Of a stretch of DNA of 64,000 nucleotides, positions 57,661-64,000 are shown in pieces; position 1 is the stretch's first letter; each line of letters begins with the position of its first letter. The DNA lies in contig JAITFZ010000033.1 of NCBI GenBank assembly GCA_031280965.1, forward strand, positions 1 through 64,000, in the 5' to 3' direction. The notes below the pieces were generated by a model. The model worked only from the letters and a program-made list of their open reading frames with translations. It was not told where the DNA came from and searched no databases. This DNA is from Oscillospiraceae bacterium. GTDB taxonomy: Bacteria > Bacillota > Clostridia > Oscillospirales > Ruminococcaceae. Both the position numbers and the translations under genes were made by a program.

Positions 57661-58707
57661 TTAAAGCTTCGCGTTCATCTCTACCCTGTCTGTAGCATAG
57701 GCCAGCGCGGTTTCTTTTGAAATAAGCATGTTCCTGTAATAATCCACGATTACATCGTCCATAAGACTCATGCCGAGACTCTTACCCTGTTGCATTATGG
57801 TTTCAAGCTGATGACACTTATTTGAGCGAATCATGTTTTTACATGCATCGGTTCCAAGCAGAATTTCAAGCGCGGCGATTCTTCCCGAACCATCCCTGAG
57901 CGGCATAAGCGACTGGCTGATTACACATTCCAAAATCTGTGAAAGCTGAACCAACATTTGTTGCTGAATATTGTGAGGGCAGGCGTCGATTATGCGGTTT
58001 ACAGCGTGAATCGCACCCCGTGTATGTAAGGTCGCCAGTACAAGGTGCCCCGTTTCCGCCGCCGTAACGGCGAGCTGCATAGTTTCATAATCGCGCATTT
58101 CGCCTACGAAAATAACGTCGGGGTCTTCACGAAGCGCACTTCTGAGCGCAGTGCTGAAGCTTTTGACATCGGTTCCGATTTCACGCTGATGAATAGTCGC
58201 CATTCTTTTTTCATAACGGTATTCTACAGGGTCTTCAATAGTTATGATGTGGCAGGGGCGCGTAGCGTTAATAAAGTCGAGTATAATCGAAAGCGTGGTT
58301 GTTTTCCCGCTGCCCGATACTCCGGTAACAAGGATTAACCCGCTTCTCTTTTTCGATAATTCCTTCAGCGTTAACGGCAGGCGCAGGTCTTCCATAGAAG
58401 GAATTGTGCTGTTGAGCAGACGGATTGCACACGCAAGCCTGCCCATCTGACGGAACACGTTACAGCGCTGTCTTGCGCCGCTTTTAAGCTCAAACACAAA
58501 GTCAATGTCGTCGCCGTTATTGAACCGCTCCTCCTGGTCAGCGTTAAGAAGTTGAATAATCATACGGTTGGTAACCGGAACATTACTAAGTTCGTCAATT
58601 TTTGCCAAATCGCCGTTTATACGGAAAACAGGCTCCGAACCAACTGATAAATGTATGTCGGAGGCATTTTTCTCCCTCGCAGCAATAATAAATTCTTCAA
58701 AAGTCAT
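57661..58707 (-). CDS. PilT-like type IV pilus retraction ATPase
   Basis: 348 residues. N-terminal PAS-like domain (1-95), then the hexameric motor: Walker A GVSGSGKTT, Asp box TIEDPVEYRYE, Walker B DPDVIFVGEMRD, His box ETGHLVLATLHTRGA. It retracts type IV pili when an assembly system is present; no pilin, PilB, PilC or PilD gene is in the window. The name PilT is by the motifs (MRD, ATLHT), which GspE/PilB differ from. Start supported by AAGAAAGGAATTTGACTT. Confidence 0.9.
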   Translation of the reverse strand: MTFEEFIIAAREKNASDIHLSVGSEPVFRINGDLAKIDELSNVPVTNRMIIQLLNADQEERFNNGDDIDFVFELKSGARQRCNVFRQMGRLACAIRLLNSTIPSMEDLRLPLTLKELSKKRSGLILVTGVSGSGKTTTLSIILDFINATRPCHIITIEDPVEYRYEKRMATIHQREIGTDVKSFSTALRSALREDPDVIFVGEMRDYETMQLAVTAAETGHLVLATLHTRGAIHAVNRIIDACPHNIQQQMLVQLSQILECVISQSLMPLRDGSGRIAALEILLGTDACKNMIRSNKCHQLETIMQQGKSLGMSLMDDVIVDYYRNMLISKETALAYATDRVEMNAKL

Positions 58708-58748
58708 AAGTCAAATTCCTTTCTTGAAATTTTTGTTTCGGGTTCCGA

Positions 58749-59303
58749 TTATACGCCGTCACCTTTAATCTTAAAGGTAATTCCGCTCGCCGAGAGATAC
58801 ACCTCGTTTGAAATATTGGCAATCCGCTGATTTACATTGCCGAGGATTTCCCTGAACCAGCGCGCTTCCTTTTCCGCAGGAAGCGGACAGTATCCGAGTT
58901 CAGTCGAGATGATTATAAGGTTGCCGTTAGATTCTCTCACAGCGGTTAAAAGTTCTGTAATCTCAGCTATAGCCTGCTGTTCGATTTCTCTTCTGATTTC
59001 ATTATCGATGTCGGAAATGTCGGGGCATTTTTTCGCCGCAATACGGTTCACGTACGCACCTAAGTTGTCAAGAATCGAAAACTTACGCCCTCTTGCCATT
59101 TCAGCTAAATTCTCGGCTGACAGCTTTATATCCCATTCAACATCGCGCTCCTTGCAGTTGAATTCGACCCTCCTTGCGGTATCGCTGTCAAGCTTTCCGG
59201 CAACAGCCATGTATAAAACATTGTCGCACGCCGCGAAGTTAGTTACCGCCCAGCGCGTCTTGCCGCTTGCCGTACCGCCTGTGATAAATGTTATTTTTGC
59301 CAC
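58749..59303 (-). CDS. CobU-like NTPase with the guanylylation His replaced
   Basis: 184 residues. Walker A GGTASGKT (CobU: GGxRSGKS), NLIIISTELGYCPLPAEKEA and FREILGNVNQRIA as in adenosylcobinamide kinase/guanylyltransferase. In CobU, a conserved His in the pattern R.xxH..xR...W is guanylylated; here the aligned segment is RVEFNCKERDVEW, Asn in the His position. So kinase activity may persist, but guanylyl transfer should be lost or use another residue. No other cobalamin gene is in the window. It could be a repurposed kinase. Start is preceded by AACGAAGCGATG-type sequence with a weak AAGGAACGAAG site. Confidence 0.8.
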   Translation of the reverse strand: MAKITFITGGTASGKTRWAVTNFAACDNVLYMAVAGKLDSDTARRVEFNCKERDVEWDIKLSAENLAEMARGRKFSILDNLGAYVNRIAAKKCPDISDIDNEIRREIEQQAIAEITELLTAVRESNGNLIIISTELGYCPLPAEKEARWFREILGNVNQRIANISNEVYLSASGITFKIKGDGV

Positions 59304-59389
59304 ATCGCTTCGTTCCTTTCTGTTAAATCAACCGTAACAGTACTTAAAATTAATTATAACATATAAAAAAATTTTTTGCAATATTTATA

Positions 59390-59417
59390 TTGATTTTTTA
59401 TAAAATTATGGTAGAAT
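59390..59417 (+). promoter_or_regulatory. Sigma-A promoter of glgA
   Basis: TTGATT, 16 bp, TAGAAT, about 34 bp before the glgA start at 59452. Confidence 0.6.
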
Positions 59418-59451
59418 ATAGGTAAGAGTATGAATAGTGGAGGTTCTCATT

Positions 59452-60888
59452 ATGAAAATTTTATACGCGGCGAGTGAAGCGCAACCCTTTGCCGCCTCCG
59501 GCGGTCTCGCCGATGTGGCGGGTTCCCTGCCCAAGGCATTAGTGAAAGAAGGACATGAATGTGCCGTTGTCATGCCTTATTACAAGAATACAATCAAGCC
59601 GGAACATCAGAAGAAGATTACATTTCTTACAAGTTTCAACGTACCTGTCGGCTGGCGCGCACAATACTGCGGCGTATTTACATACGACGCGCCCGACGGG
59701 GTGAAGTACTTTTTCCTGGACAACGAGTATTATTTCAAGCGCGATTTCGGGATTTACGGCTACTACGATGATGCCGAAAGGTACGCTTTCTTCTCCCGTG
59801 CCGTCCTTGAAATGCTTCATCACGTTGATTACAAACCTGAAATTATTAACTCCAATGACTGGCAATGCGCTTTAATCCCTGTTTATTATCAGATTTATTT
59901 CAAGTATGACAGCGAACTTAAAAACATCAGAAACGTCTTCACGATTCACAACATCGCCTATCAGGGGCAGTACGGAATGAACCTGCTTGAGGAAATTCTT
60001 TCGATTCCGCGTCATATGGCGAACATTGTTGAATATGACCGCGACATCAACTTCATGAAAGGCGCCATTGAAGTCGCGGATAAAGTCACCACGGTTTCGC
60101 CAACCTACGCAACCGAAATTCTCGACCCGTGGTTCTCGCACGGGCTTGACCGGGTTTTAACAAGTAAGCAATATAAAACCTGCGGTTTCCTCAATGGTAT
60201 AGACACCGACATGTACAACCCGCAAACCGACCCGGATATTCCCGCGAAATTCTCGGTTAAGTCAAAAGCCGGCAAGAAAATCTGCAAAGCCAAGTTGCTT
60301 GAGGAAGTTGGTTTGGCAAGCGATTCCGACGAGCCGGTTATCGGCATAATCTCGCGCCTTGTCGAACACAAAGGCTTCGACCTGATTAAACAGGTTTTCG
60401 ACCGGATTGTAGAGCAGGGCTTCAAGGTTGTTATTCTCGGCTCGGGCGACCCGCATTATGAGCAGTTCTTTATTGATGCACACCGCCGCCATCCCGATAA
60501 AGTCAGCTTCACCTGCGGCTATTTCCCGCCGCTTGCCAAGCGAATCTATGCAGGTTCCGACATGTTCCTTATGCCGAGCAAGAGCGAACCTTGCGGGCTC
60601 GCGCAGATGATTTCACTGCGATACGGAACCGTGCCGATTGTCCGCGCAACCGGCGGTTTAAAGGACAGTATTATTGATTGCGGTGAAAAGGACGGCACGG
60701 GCTTTACTTTCCTTAATTATGACGCTGAGGATATGTTCGGCGCGACAGAACGCGCCTTTAACGCCTACAACGACAGAAAAGCGTGGAACGCGCTCGTCAC
60801 CCGCGCTATGAAAGCGGACTTTAGTTGGAGTGTTTCGGCGAAACTGTATATAGGGCTTTATGAAGAATTAATCAGTTGGAATCTATAA
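59452..60888 (+). CDS. glgA: Glycogen synthase (ADP-glucose type)
   Basis: 478 residues from the ATG at 59452, preceded by GTGGAGGTTCTC; the ORF-track start is five codons upstream, in the ribosome-binding site. GT5 fold: N-terminal SEAQPFAASGGLADVAGSLP (the classical KTGGLADV loop has Ala-Ser in place of Lys-Thr), HDWQ-equivalent SNDWQCALIPVY, FTIHNIAYQG, GIDTDMYNP, and the C-terminal donor domain RLVEHKGFDL, GSGDP and SKSEPCGLAQM with the catalytic Glu. Makes alpha-1,4-glucan from ADP-glucose. Other glg genes are not in the window. A terminator follows, at 60897-60918. Confidence 0.95.
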   Translation: MKILYAASEAQPFAASGGLADVAGSLPKALVKEGHECAVVMPYYKNTIKPEHQKKITFLTSFNVPVGWRAQYCGVFTYDAPDGVKYFFLDNEYYFKRDFGIYGYYDDAERYAFFSRAVLEMLHHVDYKPEIINSNDWQCALIPVYYQIYFKYDSELKNIRNVFTIHNIAYQGQYGMNLLEEILSIPRHMANIVEYDRDINFMKGAIEVADKVTTVSPTYATEILDPWFSHGLDRVLTSKQYKTCGFLNGIDTDMYNPQTDPDIPAKFSVKSKAGKKICKAKLLEEVGLASDSDEPVIGIISRLVEHKGFDLIKQVFDRIVEQGFKVVILGSGDPHYEQFFIDAHRRHPDKVSFTCGYFPPLAKRIYAGSDMFLMPSKSEPCGLAQMISLRYGTVPIVRATGGLKDSIIDCGEKDGTGFTFLNYDAEDMFGATERAFNAYNDRKAWNALVTRAMKADFSWSVSAKLYIGLYEELISWNL

Positions 60889-60896
60889 AAATAACT

Positions 60897-60924
60897 GCCC
60901 CGCTTCAAAAGCGGGGCAAAATTT
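60897..60924. terminator. Bidirectional terminator between glgA and the GH94 gene
   Basis: GCCCCGCTT-CAAA-AGCGGGGC is a 9-bp perfect stem, followed by AAAATTTT. It lies between the convergent stops at 60888 and 60929. Confidence 0.8.
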
Positions 60925-60928
60925 TCGC

Positions 60929-63310
60929 CTACATCTCAACTAAAATTTCGTTTTTCTCTTTAAGAATTTTCTCCTCAATAAGCAGTCCCGCGATTTTCTC
61001 CCTGTTAACGCTTACAGCCTTAACTCCGCTCTCCGCGCCGTTCGGGTTGCTTATTTTTATGTTCAGCTCCTTGCCCCTGAAGTTCTTCTTGATTTCAAGC
61101 TCCTTCCACTCCGAAGAAATCGACGGATTTATTACTATGCCGCCTATTTCGGGGCGCAAACCGAGTATACCCTCAACCGAACCGACCATAACTGTTGACG
61201 CCGTCCCCGTAAGCCAGTGAACATGCGAGCGTCCGGCGAACGGACTGCCCTTCCCTTCCGTGAACTGCCCGTGAACATACGGTTCAAGCACCCTTTTATC
61301 CGCGTCATCGTTCATGTATGCGGGGCAGGAGTTACGCCAGTATTCATAAGCGCGGTTTCCGCGTCCGAGCAACGACTCCGCTAAAATCGCCCAACCCTGC
61401 GGCTGTGAGAAAATCCCGGCGTTTTCTTTGACATAGCCGTTGAAGCAGACCATCAGCGCACCGTCAAATGCGTGGTTTGCGTACGGCGGGTTCATAACCT
61501 GTATACCGTAAGGTGTGTTCAGTTCGCGGTATACGCTGTCCATAGAAGTTTTTGCCTGTTCTTCGGACGAGAATCCGGAAATAATCCCCCACGACTGCGG
61601 ATTAAGCCACATCGAAGCTTCCGGGTCGGTTTTCTGCCCGATAATATCGCCGTTCTCGCGATACCCGCGAATCCAGCGGTCATCATTCCAACATTCCGCG
61701 AGAACAGGTTCAAGCTCCCCGCTTATTTTACTTAAATACTCTGCATAATCTTTATCGTTTTTATACTCTGCGAATTCTTTAAGCAGTTTAATTGCATAAA
61801 CAAGCTGAAACGCCACAAACACGCTCTCACCCTTTTTTCCGAGCCGCAGACAGTCGTTCCAGTCGGCGTGAAGACCCGCCGGCATTCCGTGATTGCCAAG
61901 GTTGTTAACAGAAAAATCAACGGCGCGCTTTAAATGCTCATAAACGCTCTCTTGGTCGGGTGTTTCGGCGTAGCAAATTTTTTCATCAAGAAACGCCATA
62001 TTCCCCGATTCTGTAATGTACTTGTAAATCGTCGGGAACAACCACAGCGCATCATCGGCACGGTAACTGGGATGCCCGGTTTCACGGTCATAATCGGGGT
62101 CGCCGGGGGTGCCTTCATGACCGGCATTATGATTAAATTTAACAAGCGGCAGTCCCGCGCCGTTCGATACCTGCGCCGAAAGCATGAAACGAATCTGTTC
62201 CAGCGCCATTTCGGGAGCGAGATGAATTATACCTTGAATATCCTGAACCGTATCGCGGTAGCCGTATCCGTTTCTGAGCCCGCAATAACTGAAAGAAGCC
62301 GCCCGCGACCAGATAAATGTGATGAAGCACTGATAAGCGTTCCAAACGTTGAGCATGTTGTTGAACTTCTCGTCCGGCGTCTTGACAACTAAGTTTTCAA
62401 GCTTTGCGTGCCAGTAGCTTTTAAGCTCCTCAAGTTCTTTATCGGCGGCGCGAATATCGCTGTAGAAAGCGATAAGCTTCCTTGCCTCGGCTTCGGGTTT
62501 TTGTCCGAGCAGAAAGACAAATTCTGCACTTTCGCCGTCCCGCAGAAGTATCTCCGTCTGTAAAGCGCCGCAGGAGTTACCGCAGTAATTCAAGTCGTTA
62601 TTGAGCCCTTCGGCGATGCCGATTGGATTTTCGTAACCCCTGTATTTGCCTACAAAACGTTCACGGTCGCCGCAGTACTTACTCACTTCAGTGCCCGCAA
62701 GCCCGAAGAATCTTTCCTTATCAGGGTCTTTGAAGTTCTCGTTATACACCTGCTTAATAAAATTTTCCTTAAAATAAGTACGTGAAATAAACTGGGTGTA
62801 TTGTAAGTTAACCTGGTCCTGTTCATAATTTGATTCGTTGGTAAACTCAACGTAACCCGTTACCGACAGTTTACGCTGTCTGCCGCTGTTGTTGAAAATA
62901 TTAACGCGCCAAACCTCATGCTCTGCACCCTGCGGCACGAAATAATTAACCTGCGCCTTTATACCCGTATAATCAGAGCTGATTTGCGTATAGGCGGTTC
63001 CGTGGCGGCACTCGTATTTGAATTCCTGCATATCCTTGCACACAGGCGCCCATGACGCGCTCCAGTAATTCCCGTTCTCTCTGTCTTTGATATAAACGTA
63101 ACGTCCGGGTTGGTCGTGCGGTACGCCGTTGAAGCGGTAGCGGGTTAAACGCCCGTTCGCACCCGACTTCACAAAGCTGTACCCTCCCGCGTTCCCGGAA
63201 ATAATCGCACCGTAAAGCGGCGAACCGAGATAATTCGCCCAGGGTGCGGGCGTATCGGGTCGCGTTATGACGTATTCTTTGTTCTTTTCATCGAAAAAGC
63301 CGTAATTCAT
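60929..63310 (-). CDS. GH94 glycoside phosphorylase, cellobiose phosphorylase-like
   Basis: 793 residues from the ATG at 63310 (ACGGAGGACAGCTTA before it); the ORF-track start 25 codons upstream lacks a ribosome-binding site. N-terminal MNYGFFDEKNKEYVITRPDT and WANYLGSP match cellobiose phosphorylases. The barrel has GYGYRDTVQDIQG, the catalytic Asp region HADWNDCLRLGKKGESVFVAF and the phosphate-site HVHWLTGTAS. It splits a beta-linked disaccharide with phosphate to glucose-1-phosphate plus sugar in the cytoplasm, saving ATP. Cellobiose is the best guess; a mannosyl or chitobiose specificity is not excluded. Convergent with glgA, both in glucan metabolism. Confidence 0.9.
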   Translation of the reverse strand: MNYGFFDEKNKEYVITRPDTPAPWANYLGSPLYGAIISGNAGGYSFVKSGANGRLTRYRFNGVPHDQPGRYVYIKDRENGNYWSASWAPVCKDMQEFKYECRHGTAYTQISSDYTGIKAQVNYFVPQGAEHEVWRVNIFNNSGRQRKLSVTGYVEFTNESNYEQDQVNLQYTQFISRTYFKENFIKQVYNENFKDPDKERFFGLAGTEVSKYCGDRERFVGKYRGYENPIGIAEGLNNDLNYCGNSCGALQTEILLRDGESAEFVFLLGQKPEAEARKLIAFYSDIRAADKELEELKSYWHAKLENLVVKTPDEKFNNMLNVWNAYQCFITFIWSRAASFSYCGLRNGYGYRDTVQDIQGIIHLAPEMALEQIRFMLSAQVSNGAGLPLVKFNHNAGHEGTPGDPDYDRETGHPSYRADDALWLFPTIYKYITESGNMAFLDEKICYAETPDQESVYEHLKRAVDFSVNNLGNHGMPAGLHADWNDCLRLGKKGESVFVAFQLVYAIKLLKEFAEYKNDKDYAEYLSKISGELEPVLAECWNDDRWIRGYRENGDIIGQKTDPEASMWLNPQSWGIISGFSSEEQAKTSMDSVYRELNTPYGIQVMNPPYANHAFDGALMVCFNGYVKENAGIFSQPQGWAILAESLLGRGNRAYEYWRNSCPAYMNDDADKRVLEPYVHGQFTEGKGSPFAGRSHVHWLTGTASTVMVGSVEGILGLRPEIGGIVINPSISSEWKELEIKKNFRGKELNIKISNPNGAESGVKAVSVNREKIAGLLIEEKILKEKNEILVEM

Positions 63311-63356
63311 TAAGCTGTCCTCCGTTGTTATATTATTTTTACATTTGCCTACTGCA

Positions 63357-63385
63357 ATGATAGCACGTAAATGATTATTGCACAA
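63357..63385 (-). promoter_or_regulatory. Weak promoter of the GH94 gene
   Basis: On the minus strand TTGTGC, 17 bp, TATCAT, about 40 bp before the translation start. Confidence 0.4.
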
Positions 63386-63459
63386 GGGCGGTTTTTTTCA
63401 CAAAGTTTAGGTTGCTTTTTTGTGCAATTATACCAAATAACAGACTGCCCCGCACCTAC

Positions 63460-63488
63460 TTGACAAAAATTGTAAAAAAATGTAAAAT
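63460..63488 (+). promoter_or_regulatory. Sigma-A promoter of comM/yifB
   Basis: TTGACA, 17 bp, TAAAAT, 60 bp before the ATG at 63548. Confidence 0.75.
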
Positions 63489-63547
63489 AGTAGGGGCGTA
63501 CAACTATGGTCTGCTCGAAAATTTATCACCCGCAATGGAGTAAAAAA

Positions 63548-64000
63548 ATGTTTGCAAAAATAAACGGTTTGGGTCTTTACGGTATGAACGCCTTCCCTGT
63601 TTCTGCTGAAATAAGCACATCCGGCGGAAGCGTTCCCGCTTTTGATATAGTAGGGCTTGCGGATATTTCGGTTCAGGAAAGTCGAATGAGAATCCGCTCG
63701 GCTCTTAAAAATTCCAACATAGCCACAAAGCCGCTTAACACAATCGTAAACTTAGCCCCTGCGTCCATAAGAAAAATCGGTTCTCTTTACGACCTTACGA
63801 TTCTGACGGCTGTTTTAGCGGCACAGGAACTGATAAAAATAAACGTCGATGACTGCGCGTTTTTCGGAGAAGTTTCGCTCGGCGGCGACGTTAATCCGAT
63901 TCATGGCGCGCTGACCCTTACAATCGCCGCCCGTGAAAACGGTATAAAGAAAGTCTTCCTCCCTGCCGCCAATGCGCGGGAAGCCGGCGTCTCTGAAGGC
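63548..64000 (+). CDS. YifB/ComM-family Mg-chelatase-like AAA+ protein (5' part, runs off the window)
   Basis: Absent from the ORF track because the stop is outside. 151 codons: MFAKINGLGLYGMNAFPVSA then VPAFDIVGLADISVQESRMR and NLAPASIRKIGSLYDLTI, as in the N-terminal LonC-like domain of the family; FFGEVSLGGDVNPIHGALTL and KKVFLPAANAREAG follow. ComM acts as a helicase in branch migration during natural transformation. The AAA+ module is beyond the window. Ribosome-binding site is GGAGTAAAAAA. Confidence 0.93.
   Translation, partial: MFAKINGLGLYGMNAFPVSAEISTSGGSVPAFDIVGLADISVQESRMRIRSALKNSNIATKPLNTIVNLAPASIRKIGSLYDLTILTAVLAAQELIKINVDDCAFFGEVSLGGDVNPIHGALTLTIAARENGIKKVFLPAANAREAGVSEG

Noticed and set aside
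1-64000. CRISPR arrays, rRNA, insertion sequences
   Set aside because: No regular repeat-spacer pattern, no rRNA sequence and no transposase reading frame were found; the only tandem repeat is the 80-bp leader unit.

Overview
The window is a contig from a low-to-mid GC, endospore-forming anaerobic Firmicute of the class Clostridia (Oscillospiraceae/Ruminococcaceae-like). Evidence for this is a SipL homologue beside SpoIVA (a clostridial pair), a dockerin protein, a GH94 phosphorylase, a TM1266-type hydrogenase regulator, the ApbE / NusG-domain-II / Gx trio, and AGGAGG-type ribosome-binding sites with TTGACA-17-TATAAT promoters.

Region by region. (1) 1-4.24 kb is one end of an integrated element: a HTH regulator, small accessory proteins, a 43-residue SHOCT-like protein and a large serine recombinase. 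The recombinase gene runs into the 3' side of spoIVA. SpoIVA keeps its family sequence up to the conserved APSIH motif and then switches to 34 unrelated residues encoded by the element, so the last ~90 residues are displaced. The missing 3' piece is not in the window and should lie to the left. This layout resembles skin/sigK-type sporulation intervening elements. (2) 4.2-7.1 kb is a sipL-spoIVA operon behind a candidate sigma-E promoter. (3) 7.1-13.3 kb has a two-component system, a DUF6273 lipoprotein, a CDF metal exporter and aroF-tyrA. (4) 13.4-23 kb has a minimal dockerin protein (+) and a long minus-strand operon, ecfA1-ecfA2-(membrane protein)-ecfT-truA-DUF5711-cvpA-clpE/C-SDR. (5) 23-27.5 kb has a DUF5050 beta-propeller protein and ruvC-ruvA-ruvB. 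(6) 27.6-30.6 kb has apbE, a NusG-domain-II protein, a Gx transporter and a HATPase protein. (7) 30.9-35.1 kb has an SRPBCC protein and a hydrolase-murF-ddl operon.

(8) 35.1-39 kb is a degenerate receiver protein and a 7TM hybrid kinase. They sit behind three tandem copies of an ~80-bp repeat that carries a ribosome-binding site and micro-ORFs. The same repeat occurs once more at 44.66-44.74 kb, before an unrelated lipoprotein, and its start-proximal part recurs before two genes near 42.5-42.9 kb. (9) 39-42.9 kb has a DUF1576 protein, a hydrolase, an ECF S-component and a TM1266-like regulator; the regulator has a leader with mutually exclusive hairpins. (10) 43.1-47.9 kb is an ABC-2 exporter operon with a beta-propeller lipoprotein. 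(11) 48-50.7 kb is a yybP-ykoY (Mn2+) riboswitch controlling a P-type ATPase. (12) 50.7-64 kb carries lactate permease, pyruvate carboxylase, an ABC-F protein, a lone PilT-like ATPase, a CobU-like protein without its guanylylated His, glycogen synthase, a GH94 phosphorylase and the start of comM/yifB.

No rRNA, tRNA, CRISPR array or IS element was recognised. Calls rest on reading the sequence and on knowledge of the families; no database search was run.
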